A stretch of DNA of 64,000 nt from Clostridium sp. SM-530-WT-3G (GTDB lineage Bacteria; Bacillota; Clostridia; Clostridiales; Clostridiaceae), in NCBI RefSeq assembly GCF_012843905.1, contig NZ_JABAGC010000005.1:59911-123910 (forward strand), in the 5' to 3' direction. Shown piece after piece: positions 19,441-26,700 of the stretch; within the stretch, counting starts at the first letter, position 1; each line of letters opens with the position of its first letter. Under the pieces are notes generated by a model. The model ran no database searches, was not told the DNA's origin, and was given only the letters and a program-made list of their open reading frames with translations. The position numbers and the translations under genes were made by a program.

Positions 19441-20037
19441 TTATCTATTATTTTTTATTTTTAATATTGCAAGTATTACTGGAATTGAAATTACGCCACT
19501 TATTATTGCTTCTGGTATTCCATTAGTTAAGCCCACAGCAGCAATGGCAGCTCCAGCTGTAGAACTATTTATTCCAAGTGCATTTGAATATCTTTCTAAA
19601 TAAAATATATAAGTTAGTGATAAAACTCCTATTGTATTTACAAGTGTAGCACATATTGCAGCTACACCTATACTTATGCTTTTATTTTTTATTTTATTAT
19701 TTAAAAATGTATAGATATAGTACGCAGTTATTCCAATTAATATTCTAGGTACTAAAGCTATAATGGGATTCCAAAATATAAATGATGTAGGTCCTGGAGC
19801 TGTAAAATTTTGATACATAGAGAATAAACCAAATACTAAACCTACTAATGAACCTACAATAGGCCCTTCGACTATTGCGCCTATAATAACAGGAATATGC
19901 ATTATAGTAGCTCTAACAGGTGGAATTGGTATAAATCCAAGACCGGTTAGTCCTAAAAAAATTGATATTGCTGACAACATACCTATCATTGTCATTTGTC
20001 TAATTGATAAAATACGTTTTTCTGTTGTTTTTTCCAT
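19441..20037 (-). CDS. ECF transporter S component (vitamin-type substrate unknown)
   Basis: S components bind a micronutrient and dock onto a shared EcfAA'T energising module. The 198-residue protein has about five to six hydrophobic helices. Its N-terminal region shows the pattern of this family: RQMTMIGMLSAISIFLGLTG, the amphipathic FIPIPPVRATIMHIPVIIGA, and EGPIVGSLVGLVFGLFSM. I cannot assign the substrate; pantothenate- or folate-type components look most similar, but this is weak. The start is ATG at 20037, with GGAGGTAG 8 bases before it; the ORF extension to 20061 contains that site. No ecfAAT genes lie in the window, so this is a group II component. Confidence 0.85.
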   Translation of the reverse strand: MEKTTEKRILSIRQMTMIGMLSAISIFLGLTGLGFIPIPPVRATIMHIPVIIGAIVEGPIVGSLVGLVFGLFSMYQNFTAPGPTSFIFWNPIIALVPRILIGITAYYIYTFLNNKIKNKSISIGVAAICATLVNTIGVLSLTYIFYLERYSNALGINSSTAGAAIAAVGLTNGIPEAIISGVISIPVILAILKIKNNR

Positions 20038-20061
20038 GTGAAAAACTACCTCCGTTCTCAT

Positions 20062-20427
20062 TCCAATAAGGATATAATTCGGAAAAACTATTATAAATAA
20101 TTCCGTTCAGTTTTCAAAGAGAAATACCGACAAAAAATATTTTAACATCTTCGGAAAAATAATCAAGACAACCTTATAAAAAATACAATTTTTATTATGT
20201 CTATAAGTTGCTGTACCATTGATTACTATAAAATGTAGTATAATAATTATGAAAATATTTTTTAGATATATTTATCGAATAGATATTATGGTGGATGAAT
20301 TGAATTTCATATAAAAGTTATTAAAAAATAATTTTAAAATATGGTATGATAAATAAGAATAAATAAACTAATGAAAGATGAATTTTAAAAGATAGAAAAA
20401 CTTTTAAATAAATATAGAGGTGAAGAT
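20062..20427. other. Divergent intergenic region, ECF S component / TtcA-like
   Basis: No gene is visible. On the minus strand TTGATT and TAAAAT (about 16 bases apart, near 20140-20175) could be the S-component promoter, giving a leader of about 100 bases that contains a hairpin, CGGAA...TTCCG (about 20078-20104). I looked for TPP, THF and FMN riboswitch cores here and saw none. Confidence 0.45.
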
Positions 20428-21294
20428 ATGAGTACAATTGCAGGAAAAGGCTGTCCTAGAATTATACCGGAGGGTGAGAAAAAATCATTACAAGAAATAG
20501 AAAGAAGTATAGTTAAAACATATAGAAAACATATATGGTCTAAGTTTATTAAGGCTGTTAAAGATTATAAGCTTATAGAAGAAGGAGATAAGATTGCAGT
20601 AGGTATTTCTGGTGGAAAAGATAGTATGCTTATGGCAAAATTACTTCAAGAGCTTCAAAAGCATGGTCAGGTTAAATTTGATTTAGTATTTTTAGCTATG
20701 GATCCAGGATATCATCCGGATATAAAGAAATTACTTATTGAAAACTGTGAACATTTAAATATTCCTATACACATGTATGAGTCAGGTATTTTTGATGTGG
20801 TAGATAAAATGGCAAAAGATTATCCATGCTATTTATGTGCAAGAATGAGAAGAGGTTCTCTTTATGCAAAAGCACAAGAGTTTGGATGTAATAAGCTTGC
20901 ATTAGGACATCATTATAATGATGTTATAGAAACTACAATGCTTAATATCTTATATTCAGGAAATTTCAAGACAATGCTTCCAAAGCTTAAAGCTAAGAAC
21001 TTTGAAAACTTAGAATTAATAAGACCAATGTACTATATAGAAGAAGATTATATTAAGAGATTTATAAATAATAGTGGTATATGGCCTTTAAACTGTGCTT
21101 GTATGGTTGCTGCTGAAAAAATAGGAAATAAGAGATATGAAATTAAAGATTTAATTAAACAACTTAAGGAAAATTTTGATGGAGTAGAAAAATCTATATT
21201 CAGAGCTGCTCAAAATGTTGATATGGACGGAATACTTGGATGGAAGAAGGATAATGAGAAATATTCATTCTTAGATTTTTATGATGAAGAATAA
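20428..21294 (+). CDS. TtcA/TtuA-family tRNA thiolation ATPase
   Basis: Members adenylate a tRNA base (usually C32) and replace oxygen with sulfur using an iron-sulfur cluster. The 288-residue protein has an N-terminal extension with CPRIIPEGEKKS, the PP-loop SGGKDS (about 61-66), the cluster cysteines CYLC in CYLCARMRRG (about 134-137), and a third cysteine pair CAC (about 223-225). LALGHHYNDVIETTMLN is typical. ATG 20428 has AGAGGTGAAG before it. A DUF4250 gene follows 14 bases after the stop codon, so the two probably form an operon. The exact target base is inferred from the family only. Confidence 0.86.
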   Translation: MSTIAGKGCPRIIPEGEKKSLQEIERSIVKTYRKHIWSKFIKAVKDYKLIEEGDKIAVGISGGKDSMLMAKLLQELQKHGQVKFDLVFLAMDPGYHPDIKKLLIENCEHLNIPIHMYESGIFDVVDKMAKDYPCYLCARMRRGSLYAKAQEFGCNKLALGHHYNDVIETTMLNILYSGNFKTMLPKLKAKNFENLELIRPMYYIEEDYIKRFINNSGIWPLNCACMVAAEKIGNKRYEIKDLIKQLKENFDGVEKSIFRAAQNVDMDGILGWKKDNEKYSFLDFYDEE

Positions 21295-21308
21295 GGGGGA
21301 ATAATTTT

Positions 21309-21497
21309 ATGACAAATGAAAGCATAAAAAGTATGGATGCATATATACTTTTAAGTGTAATAAATACAAAATTAAGAGATGAGTATAGTTCTTTAAATCT
21401 ACTTTGTGATGATATGAGTATAGATAAGGAATTAGTTGAAAGTAAATTAGCATCTGTTGATTATACATATGATGAAAGTGTAAATCAATTTAAATAA
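21309..21497 (+). CDS. DUF4250 small protein
   Basis: This 62-residue protein (KSMDAYILLSVINTKLRDEY, then LCDDMSIDKELVESKLAS) matches the DUF4250 family as I recall it; its function is unknown. The segment SIDKELVESKLASVDYTYDE looks like a small helix-turn-helix. AAGGGGGAAT precedes ATG 21309. It directly follows the TtcA-like gene and is followed by the short membrane-peptide gene. Confidence 0.75.
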   Translation: MTNESIKSMDAYILLSVINTKLRDEYSSLNLLCDDMSIDKELVESKLASVDYTYDESVNQFK

Positions 21498-21541
21498 TAA
21501 TTATATTGTAATAAAGATAAAGTAGGTAGGAGGAATATAAT

Positions 21542-21646
21542 ATGAAATTTAAAAAAACAGGTAAAATAATTACAGTTATGGTTGCAGCTACTGCTTTAAT
21601 AGCATCATTGGTTAATGACAAAAAAAATAAAGATAAAGAAAACTAA
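21542..21646 (+). CDS. 34-residue putative membrane peptide
   Basis: ATG 21542 follows a strong TAGGAGGAATA. The product has a basic N-terminus (MKFKKTGK), one hydrophobic helix (IITVMVAATALIASLV), and a lysine-rich tail (NDKKNKDKEN), so it is either a single-pass peptide or an uncleaved exported peptide. I do not recognise a family. It is 45 bases after the DUF4250 gene and just ahead of the T-box promoter. Confidence 0.65.
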   Translation: MKFKKTGKIITVMVAATALIASLVNDKKNKDKEN

Positions 21647-21670
21647 TAAAGAAAAAATTTCAATACATTA

Positions 21671-21699
21671 TTGACAAATTTATCCAAACGGAGTATTAT
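21671..21699 (+). promoter_or_regulatory. Promoter of the T-box/trpP unit
   Basis: TTGACA (21671-21676) and TATTAT (21694-21699) are separated by 17 bases, immediately before the T-box leader. Confidence 0.8.
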
Positions 21700-21703
21700 A
21701 ATA

Positions 21704-21973
21704 ACAAAGAATAAATCCTTTGATAAGGAAGAGTAGTCAGGTGCAATGTTAAAGAGAACTGATGGTGGTGAGATATCAGTACGGTAGCTAATGGTGAATG
21801 GGCCTTTGAGGAGCAAGGTGAAATCTTTTGAGAGTAGCTAAGTCGTGAGCCGCACGTTATAGCGGATAGGATATGTTAGTATCTGAAAATGAGAGGTATG
21901 TATTTATTTACATACAATTTAGGTGGCAACGCGGATAATCTCCGTCCTATTTATAATAGGACGGAGTTTTTTT
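21704..21973 (+). ncRNA. T-box leader, tryptophan specificity
   Basis: The T-box core AGGTGGCAACGCGG (21921-21934) precedes a terminator with a 12-bp stem (CTCCGTCC..., 21940-21951 with 21955-21966) and seven to eight T. Stem I features are present (AAGGAAGAGTAGT and AGAGAACTGATGG). The specifier is read as TGG (21799-21801, in GTGAATGGGCC), the Trp codon. The variable base of the TGGN bulge is C, which pairs with the G discriminator of bacterial tRNA-Trp. Uncharged tRNA-Trp would favour the antiterminator and switch on the tryptophan transporter downstream. Confidence 0.93.
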
Positions 21974-22147
21974 ATAAAATTTATTTTAAATTATTAAATG
22001 AAAATTAGTTGAATCAGTGTAGGTAGTTAAAGTAACTATTTATAAGCTGAAATTAGGGGGAATAGATTATGTTGTGAAAGGAATTATTCTTGAAAAAAGT
22101 AAAAACATGAATTAATTATTTTTAAAGTATAAAGGGGGACTATTATA

Positions 22148-22678
22148 ATGGATACAAAGAGAATGGTTACAAACGCAATATTAATAGCAATAGGAGCAAT
22201 ACTACATCAAATAACACCAGGTATACAAATGCAACCTGACTTATCACTTGCAATGTTATTTATAATAATTGTTTATAATAAAGATTACAAAACAGCACTA
22301 ATATGTGGAATAGCAGTTGGAGTTTTTGCAGCACTTACAACTAAGACACCAAATGGACAAATTCCAAATATAATAGATAAATTTATTACATGTAATGTTG
22401 TATATTTATTATTACTTCCATTAAGAAATAAAGTAAGTAAAACAGTTCAGATTTTAACTGCCTTACCATTAGGAACATTAGTTAGTGGTACAATATTTTT
22501 AACTGTATTTATGAAACTAAATGAACTTCCAATGGATACATTTAAAACTTTATTTATTTCAGTTGTATTAACAACTGCTGCACTCAACGTAGTGTTAGGA
22601 TTTGTTTTATTTAAGATAGTTGGAAGAACTATAAAAATTACAGGAGCATATTCAATAGAAGATAGTATGGCAAAATAA
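22148..22678 (+). CDS. trpP: Tryptophan transporter TrpP
   Basis: This 176-residue membrane protein with about five helices matches the TrpP family: TKRMVTNAILIAIGAILHQI, then QPDLSLAMLFIII, NKDYKTALICGI and GQIPNIIDKFITCN. It imports tryptophan. The Trp T-box immediately upstream independently supports the substrate. AAAGGGGGAC lies before ATG 22148. A terminator follows. Confidence 0.92.
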   Translation: MDTKRMVTNAILIAIGAILHQITPGIQMQPDLSLAMLFIIIVYNKDYKTALICGIAVGVFAALTTKTPNGQIPNIIDKFITCNVVYLLLLPLRNKVSKTVQILTALPLGTLVSGTIFLTVFMKLNELPMDTFKTLFISVVLTTAALNVVLGFVLFKIVGRTIKITGAYSIEDSMAK

Positions 22679-22698
22679 TATATATTTAAATAATTTAG

Positions 22699-22741
22699 AA
22701 AAAGTATCATTTAGATTATAATAATAAATGATACTTTTTTT
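22699..22741 (+). terminator. Terminator of trpP
   Basis: A 15-bp stem (22699-22713 with 22725-22739) ends in seven T. Its A-rich 5' side may also serve the convergent deacetylase gene. Confidence 0.88.
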
Positions 22742-22777
22742 GTGTTAATATGTATTGTTCTACAATTATTAAATGCA

Positions 22778-23512
22778 TTATTTTTTAATAATATGAAATT
22801 CTTCAGGTGTAGATTCATCTATAGTTTTAAATTCATATCCACACTCCTTATAATATTTTATTATTCCTGGAAGAGCTTCTATTGAATTCTTACTTTGATA
22901 TCCACAATGCATTAAAAGAATAACTCTATTTTTAGTGCTTTTGGAATTTTTTATCATTTTGCAAGGGTTTAAATTAGGATTTGCTCCATCTCCGCTATCT
23001 GCATTCCAATCATATATTTTTAAATTATTTTCATGAAGTAAATCTACCATTGATTGAGAAATTCTATAACTATTATTGTTTGATCCAAAAGGAAATCTCA
23101 AAATTCTTGGTTCTATAGGTAATATAGAGCTAATTAACTTTTGAGTATCAAGCATTTCTTTTAAAAAGTGGTCGTTTGAACAATAAAGTGAATTTTTTTT
23201 ATGAGTCATACTATGGAGGCCAATTGAGTGTCCTTCATCATATATTCTTTTAACTAATTTTTCCTGACCTTTTATTTGCTCGCCGATTAAGAAAAATGTA
23301 GCATGAACCTGGTTTTCCTTAAGAACATCTAAAATACTATTAGTAATTTTTCCAGCAGGACCATCATCAAAGGTTAAGTATACAGTTTTACTATCACATC
23401 GTTCACTCTTTTCTAAATTATTATCAGCATAAACTGATAAGCAGAGTAAATTAGAGATTGATAGTGCTATTAGAGGAAAAAGTACTATTTTTATAAATTT
23501 TTTCAGTTTCAT
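22778..23512 (-). CDS. Secreted polysaccharide (peptidoglycan) deacetylase
   Basis: NodB-fold enzymes remove acetyl groups from GlcNAc or MurNAc in cell-wall polymers. The 244-residue product has an N-terminal signal or anchor (MKLKKFIKIVLFPLIALSIS ... YA) followed by the catalytic domain: motif 1 TFDDGPAGK with the base Asp and metal Asp, motif 2 HSMTH with two metal His, motif 3 RFPFGS, then DWNADSGDG and LMHCG. The start ATG at 23512 has AAGGTGAAG upstream; the frame extends further but without a site. It resembles the PdaA/PdaB class; the precise polymer is unknown. Confidence 0.9.
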   Translation of the reverse strand: MKLKKFIKIVLFPLIALSISNLLCLSVYADNNLEKSERCDSKTVYLTFDDGPAGKITNSILDVLKENQVHATFFLIGEQIKGQEKLVKRIYDEGHSIGLHSMTHKKNSLYCSNDHFLKEMLDTQKLISSILPIEPRILRFPFGSNNNSYRISQSMVDLLHENNLKIYDWNADSGDGANPNLNPCKMIKNSKSTKNRVILLMHCGYQSKNSIEALPGIIKYYKECGYEFKTIDESTPEEFHIIKK

Positions 23513-23717
23513 ATGCTTCACCTTCATAAATCTTTTTTCTACACATATTATATACAAATACATGTATTTTATTTATTCTAATTAAATGGATGATTACTTA
23601 AAAAATATGCAGAATTATGTTGAATAAAATTATGTAAGGTGTTATAATTTATGCAGATTTAGTGGGAATTTTAGATAAAATTTTATATCTACAAAACTTA
23701 AAATTAATTCTAAAAGA

Positions 23718-23795
23718 CACCTTTTAATTCTAGTCCAGAGAGGCTGAAAAGGGGAGAAAAAATAATATTTTCTTCTTCTTCAAATATTGAGGAGG
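23718..23795 (+). promoter_or_regulatory. PyrR-binding loop and candidate translational switch before uraA
   Basis: AGTCCAGAGAGGCT (23732-23745) is the conserved PyrR loop, in a stem closed by CCTTTT (23720-23725) with AAAAGGGG (23747-23754). No GC-rich terminator follows. Instead CTTCTTC (23775-23781) can pair with the ribosome-binding site GAGGAGG (23789-23795) over a 7-base loop. An alternative pairing, GGGGAGAAAA (23751-23760) with TTTTCTTCTT (23768-23777), would free the ribosome-binding site but conflicts with the PyrR stem. PyrR-UMP binding would therefore be expected to shut off translation. Confidence 0.75.
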
Positions 23796-23801
23796 TATTA
23801 T

Positions 23802-25070
23802 ATGTCAGAATTAACAAATGTCACATCTACTACAAAAGAGGCGCTTTCAGCAAAAAAGACCGGTGTAAAGGTAATTATGGCGCTTCAACACTTAATTGCA
23901 ATGTTTGGATCAACAGTATTGGTTCCAATCTTAACAGGTCTTGATATTTCAGTAGCACTTTTTTGTGCAGGTCTTGGAACGCTTATTTTTCATTTATGTA
24001 CAAAAGGAAAAGTACCTGTATTCTTAGGATCATCTTTTGCATTTATTCCAGTTATAATAGCAGTAGGAAAAGCATATGGTGGCGACCTAACTTATGCACA
24101 AGGCGGAATTATGGTTGCTGGATTAATATATGTAATAATGTCGTTTTTAATAAAGAAAATCGGGACTCACAGATTAAAAGCAGTATTACCAGCACAAGTA
24201 GTTGGACCTATGATAATGGTAATAGGGTTAAATCTTATACCAACAGCATTTGATATGGTAAAAACTAATTTCTTAATAGCAGGAATTACTTTAGGTACTA
24301 CATTATTAGTAAAATATTTTGGTAAAGGCTTTATAGGGCAAATTGCTATTTTATGTGGAGTTATAGTGGGATATATTTCAGCACTTATATATGGAATAGT
24401 TGATGTCGCATCTATATCACAAGCAGGTTTAGTAGCAGTTCCTAATTTCACATTACCTAAGTTTAGTGGGGGAGCAATAATTATGATAGCTCCAGTAGTA
24501 CTTGCAACATTTATGGAACATATAGGTGATATTACGACTAACGGACAAGTTGTCGGCAAAGATTTCATAAAGGATCCAGTATTAAATAGAACTTTATTAG
24601 GTGATGGACTTGCAACAATGACAGCAGCTTTACTTGGAGGACCAGCAAACACAACATATGGTGAAAATACTGGTGTCCTTGCAATAACTAAAAATTATGA
24701 TCCTGCATTATTAAGATTAGCAGCAATTTTTGCAATATTATTAAGCTTTGTATCTAAGTTTGGAAAAGCTATTCAAACAATACCATCATGTGTAATGGGT
24801 GGAATAAGTGTCATGCTATTTACTATGATTGCTCTTGTAGGAGTTAAAACAATTAAGTATGAAAAAGTTAAAATGAATTGGAAAAATATTATTGTAATGG
24901 CTACTATATTAATACTTGGATTCTTTGGTAAGGTAATAGGAGATAAGTACGGAATAGTAATAGGAATAAAGATAAGTGATACAATTTCAATTTCAGGATT
25001 AAGTTTTGCAGCTATAGTTGGTGTTGTGTTAAACTTGGTATTAAATGGATTTGGTAAAAATAAAAATTAA
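23802..25070 (+). CDS. uraA: Uracil permease
   Basis: The protein is a nucleobase:cation symporter 2 family uracil importer with about 12-14 hydrophobic helices over 422 residues. Typical stretches are ALQHLIAMFGSTVLVPILTG near the N-terminus, FLGSSFAFIPVI, the substrate-site region ATFMEHIGDITTNGQVVGKD, and GGPANTTYGENTGVLAITKN. ATG 23802 has GAGGAGGT upstream; the TTG 23787 of the longer frame overlaps that site. The PyrR loop in the leader supports a pyrimidine substrate. It is a single-gene unit with a terminator. Confidence 0.95.
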   Translation: MSELTNVTSTTKEALSAKKTGVKVIMALQHLIAMFGSTVLVPILTGLDISVALFCAGLGTLIFHLCTKGKVPVFLGSSFAFIPVIIAVGKAYGGDLTYAQGGIMVAGLIYVIMSFLIKKIGTHRLKAVLPAQVVGPMIMVIGLNLIPTAFDMVKTNFLIAGITLGTTLLVKYFGKGFIGQIAILCGVIVGYISALIYGIVDVASISQAGLVAVPNFTLPKFSGGAIIMIAPVVLATFMEHIGDITTNGQVVGKDFIKDPVLNRTLLGDGLATMTAALLGGPANTTYGENTGVLAITKNYDPALLRLAAIFAILLSFVSKFGKAIQTIPSCVMGGISVMLFTMIALVGVKTIKYEKVKMNWKNIIVMATILILGFFGKVIGDKYGIVIGIKISDTISISGLSFAAIVGVVLNLVLNGFGKNKN

Positions 25071-25080
25071 TAAAATATAT

Positions 25081-25114
25081 AAAAAAGCTTCTATATAAAA
25101 ATAGGAGCTTTTTT
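25081..25114 (+). terminator. Terminator of uraA
   Basis: A 14-bp stem with one T-G pair (25081-25094 with 25101-25114), the 3' arm being a run of T, begins 10 bases after the stop codon. Confidence 0.88.
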
Positions 25115-25349
25115 GGTTAGTTGAAAAAATAAATTTATATTTAGTTAAGTAATATTATGAAAGTATAATTGGAGTATAAATAGCTCTAGTTAGCTATGAT
25201 AAAATTCAATAGTTAGTGTATATTTATCGAATTAAGTATATAAAATATTTTGTATAGGTTATAATATCAATAGTTTGTCAATTTCATAATCACAGAAGTT
25301 TTGGTTTTCCATATTATATATAGAGAAATAAATGAGAAAGGTTCTTTTT

Positions 25350-25910
25350 ATGGAAGATAAAAAAACTAATGTTAATAAAAAGCCTAATGGCTCATTAAGA
25401 GTTAATATATCTGCAGATGAAGATACAATTAAATATTATGAGTGCAATTACGATAATTGTATCTTTGAAATTATAAATAATGATACTGATAATGAACTTG
25501 ATGATTTTATTCAACTAGAAGATAATAGTGATGAGTCTGATAGAGAATTTGAATTTTTAGAAGATAAAAATGATTATGATATAGAAGAAAAATCAGAATT
25601 TAATGATGGAAAGATAATAGTAAAATCTATTATTGATTATGGAAAAAGAGAAATTCTTTCTGGAGTTAAAGTTAATTTATATAAGATAAATGGATTATCT
25701 CCTGTACTAATTCAGTCTGATATTACTAATAAACGAGGAAAAGTTATATTTAAAAATATTCAAGAAGGAAACTATAGAGTTATAGAAATAGTTGATAAAA
25801 GGTATTTTGAAAAGCCTAAGTATGTTAACTGGAATGAGATAACAATAAATCGCAGAAATAGAGAAAAGAGAATATTAATAGTTAATAAAATTAAATCTTG
25901 TATAAATTAA
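25350..25910 (+). CDS. Protein with a C-terminal Cna-B/SpaA-like domain, no signal peptide
   Basis: Residues about 90-175 of this 186-residue protein look like a prealbumin-like Cna-B domain: KIIVKSIIDYGKREILSGVK, VNLYKING, then TNKRGKVIFKNIQEGNYRV. The first 85 residues are strongly acidic (many D, E and N). No signal peptide, membrane helix or sorting motif is visible, which is unusual because such domains are normally displayed on the surface. AGAAAGG (25335-25341) favours ATG 25350 over ATG 25332. Function is unknown; a role in a spore layer or an intracellular scaffold is speculation. Confidence 0.65.
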   Translation: MEDKKTNVNKKPNGSLRVNISADEDTIKYYECNYDNCIFEIINNDTDNELDDFIQLEDNSDESDREFEFLEDKNDYDIEEKSEFNDGKIIVKSIIDYGKREILSGVKVNLYKINGLSPVLIQSDITNKRGKVIFKNIQEGNYRVIEIVDKRYFEKPKYVNWNEITINRRNREKRILIVNKIKSCIN

Positions 25911-26049
25911 TTCATCTTTTGAATATGAATCAAATTACTTAATTAAATAATTAATGACATATATTATTTTTATAAGAAGTCATAGATTAAATATAGTTAT
26001 GATTTCTGATTTATTTTACAATCTAAAACATTTCAATAACTATGAATAT

Positions 26050-26082
26050 GCCTTATAATTAGAGAAAATATAATTATAAGGT
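26050..26082 (+). other. Hairpin between the Cna-B-like gene and dut
   Basis: GCCTTATAATTA (26050-26061) pairs with TAATTATAAGGT (26071-26082). It lies 140 bases after the upstream stop codon and lacks a clean T-run, so it may be a late terminator or part of the dut leader. Nothing else is visible between 25911 and 26159. Confidence 0.45.
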
Positions 26083-26159
26083 ATTATTATGTTATTATAA
26101 TATATAATCATAAAGAATATATTTTAAATTATTAAATGTAAGGAATGGGATGAATACGT

Positions 26160-26615
26160 ATGAAGATAAGAATTAAGTATTTTGATGGTGCCGTAAGATT
26201 AAAGAAAATTGCAAAAGGAAACTGGATTGATGTTTACTCAAATAAGGATGTTTTTGTAAAAGAAGGGGAAAGAGCAATGATTCCACTTGGATTTGCTTTA
26301 GAACTTCCAGCAGGATGGGAAGCACATTTAGCACCAAGAAGCTCAACTTTTAAGACTTGGGGAATTATACAAACCAATTCAGTTGGGGTTGTGGATGATA
26401 CATATATAGGCGATGAGGATCAATGGCATATGCCTGTATATTGTCTTCAAAGTAAAGATGAAGATAGTAGTGAAGGAAAAGGTACATGGGTAAGAAAAGG
26501 AGATAAAATAGGTCAGTTCAGAATCATGGAAGTTATGCCTTCGATTGAATTTGAAGAAGTTGAAAGCTTTGGAAATGCAAACAGAGGTGGATTTGGAACT
26601 ACAGGAAAAAACTAA
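26160..26615 (+). CDS. dut: dUTP diphosphatase (dUTPase)
   Basis: dUTPase hydrolyses dUTP to dUMP, keeping uracil out of DNA and feeding dTMP synthesis. The 151-residue length suits the trimeric family. Five motifs are seen: 1 PLGFALELPAGW, 2 APRSS, 3 TNSVGVVDDTYIGDED, 4 KGDKIGQFRIM, and 5 the glycine-rich C-terminal NRGGFGTTG, which closes over the nucleotide. The start ATG 26160 has a modest AAGGAATGGGATG upstream. A heptamer repeat and a bidirectional terminator follow. Confidence 0.93.
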   Translation: MKIRIKYFDGAVRLKKIAKGNWIDVYSNKDVFVKEGERAMIPLGFALELPAGWEAHLAPRSSTFKTWGIIQTNSVGVVDDTYIGDEDQWHMPVYCLQSKDEDSSEGKGTWVRKGDKIGQFRIMEVMPSIEFEEVESFGNANRGGFGTTGKN

Positions 26616-26617
26616 AG

Positions 26618-26631
26618 CAGTTATCAGTTAA
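26618..26631 (+). repeat. CAGTTRN tandem heptamers, copy 2
   Basis: CAGTTAT and CAGTTAA stand side by side directly after the dut stop codon. See the other copies at 6075, 43372 and 52756. Confidence 0.5.
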
Positions 26632-26648
26632 CTGGAATAGTTGTGATT

Positions 26649-26685
26649 AAAAAGAGTATGCTGATTCATTCAACATACTCTTTTA
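26649..26685. terminator. Bidirectional terminator dut / ABC-F gene
   Basis: AAAAGAGTATG pairs with CATACTCTTTT (26674-26684). The stem is flanked by T-runs in both directions and sits between convergent genes. Confidence 0.82.
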
Positions 26686-26700
26686 AAATAGTTTTTTTAT

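Noticed and set aside
20062..20427. Possible vitamin riboswitch before the ECF S component
   Set aside because: None of the TPP, THF, FMN or cobalamin core sequences could be found; only a short simple hairpin is present.
22075..22116. Short frame in the trpP leader, considered as a Trp leader peptide
   Set aside because: It contains no Trp codons and is poorly spaced from the ribosome-binding site; the T-box already explains control.
23963..24253. 96-codon plus-strand frame inside uraA
   Set aside because: It overlaps the permease in another frame, has improbable composition (Cys, Trp and Asn-rich) and no start signal.
24167..24652. 161-codon minus-strand frame opposite uraA
   Set aside because: It is a mirror of the permease codon pattern with no ribosome-binding site; the plus-strand gene explains the sequence.
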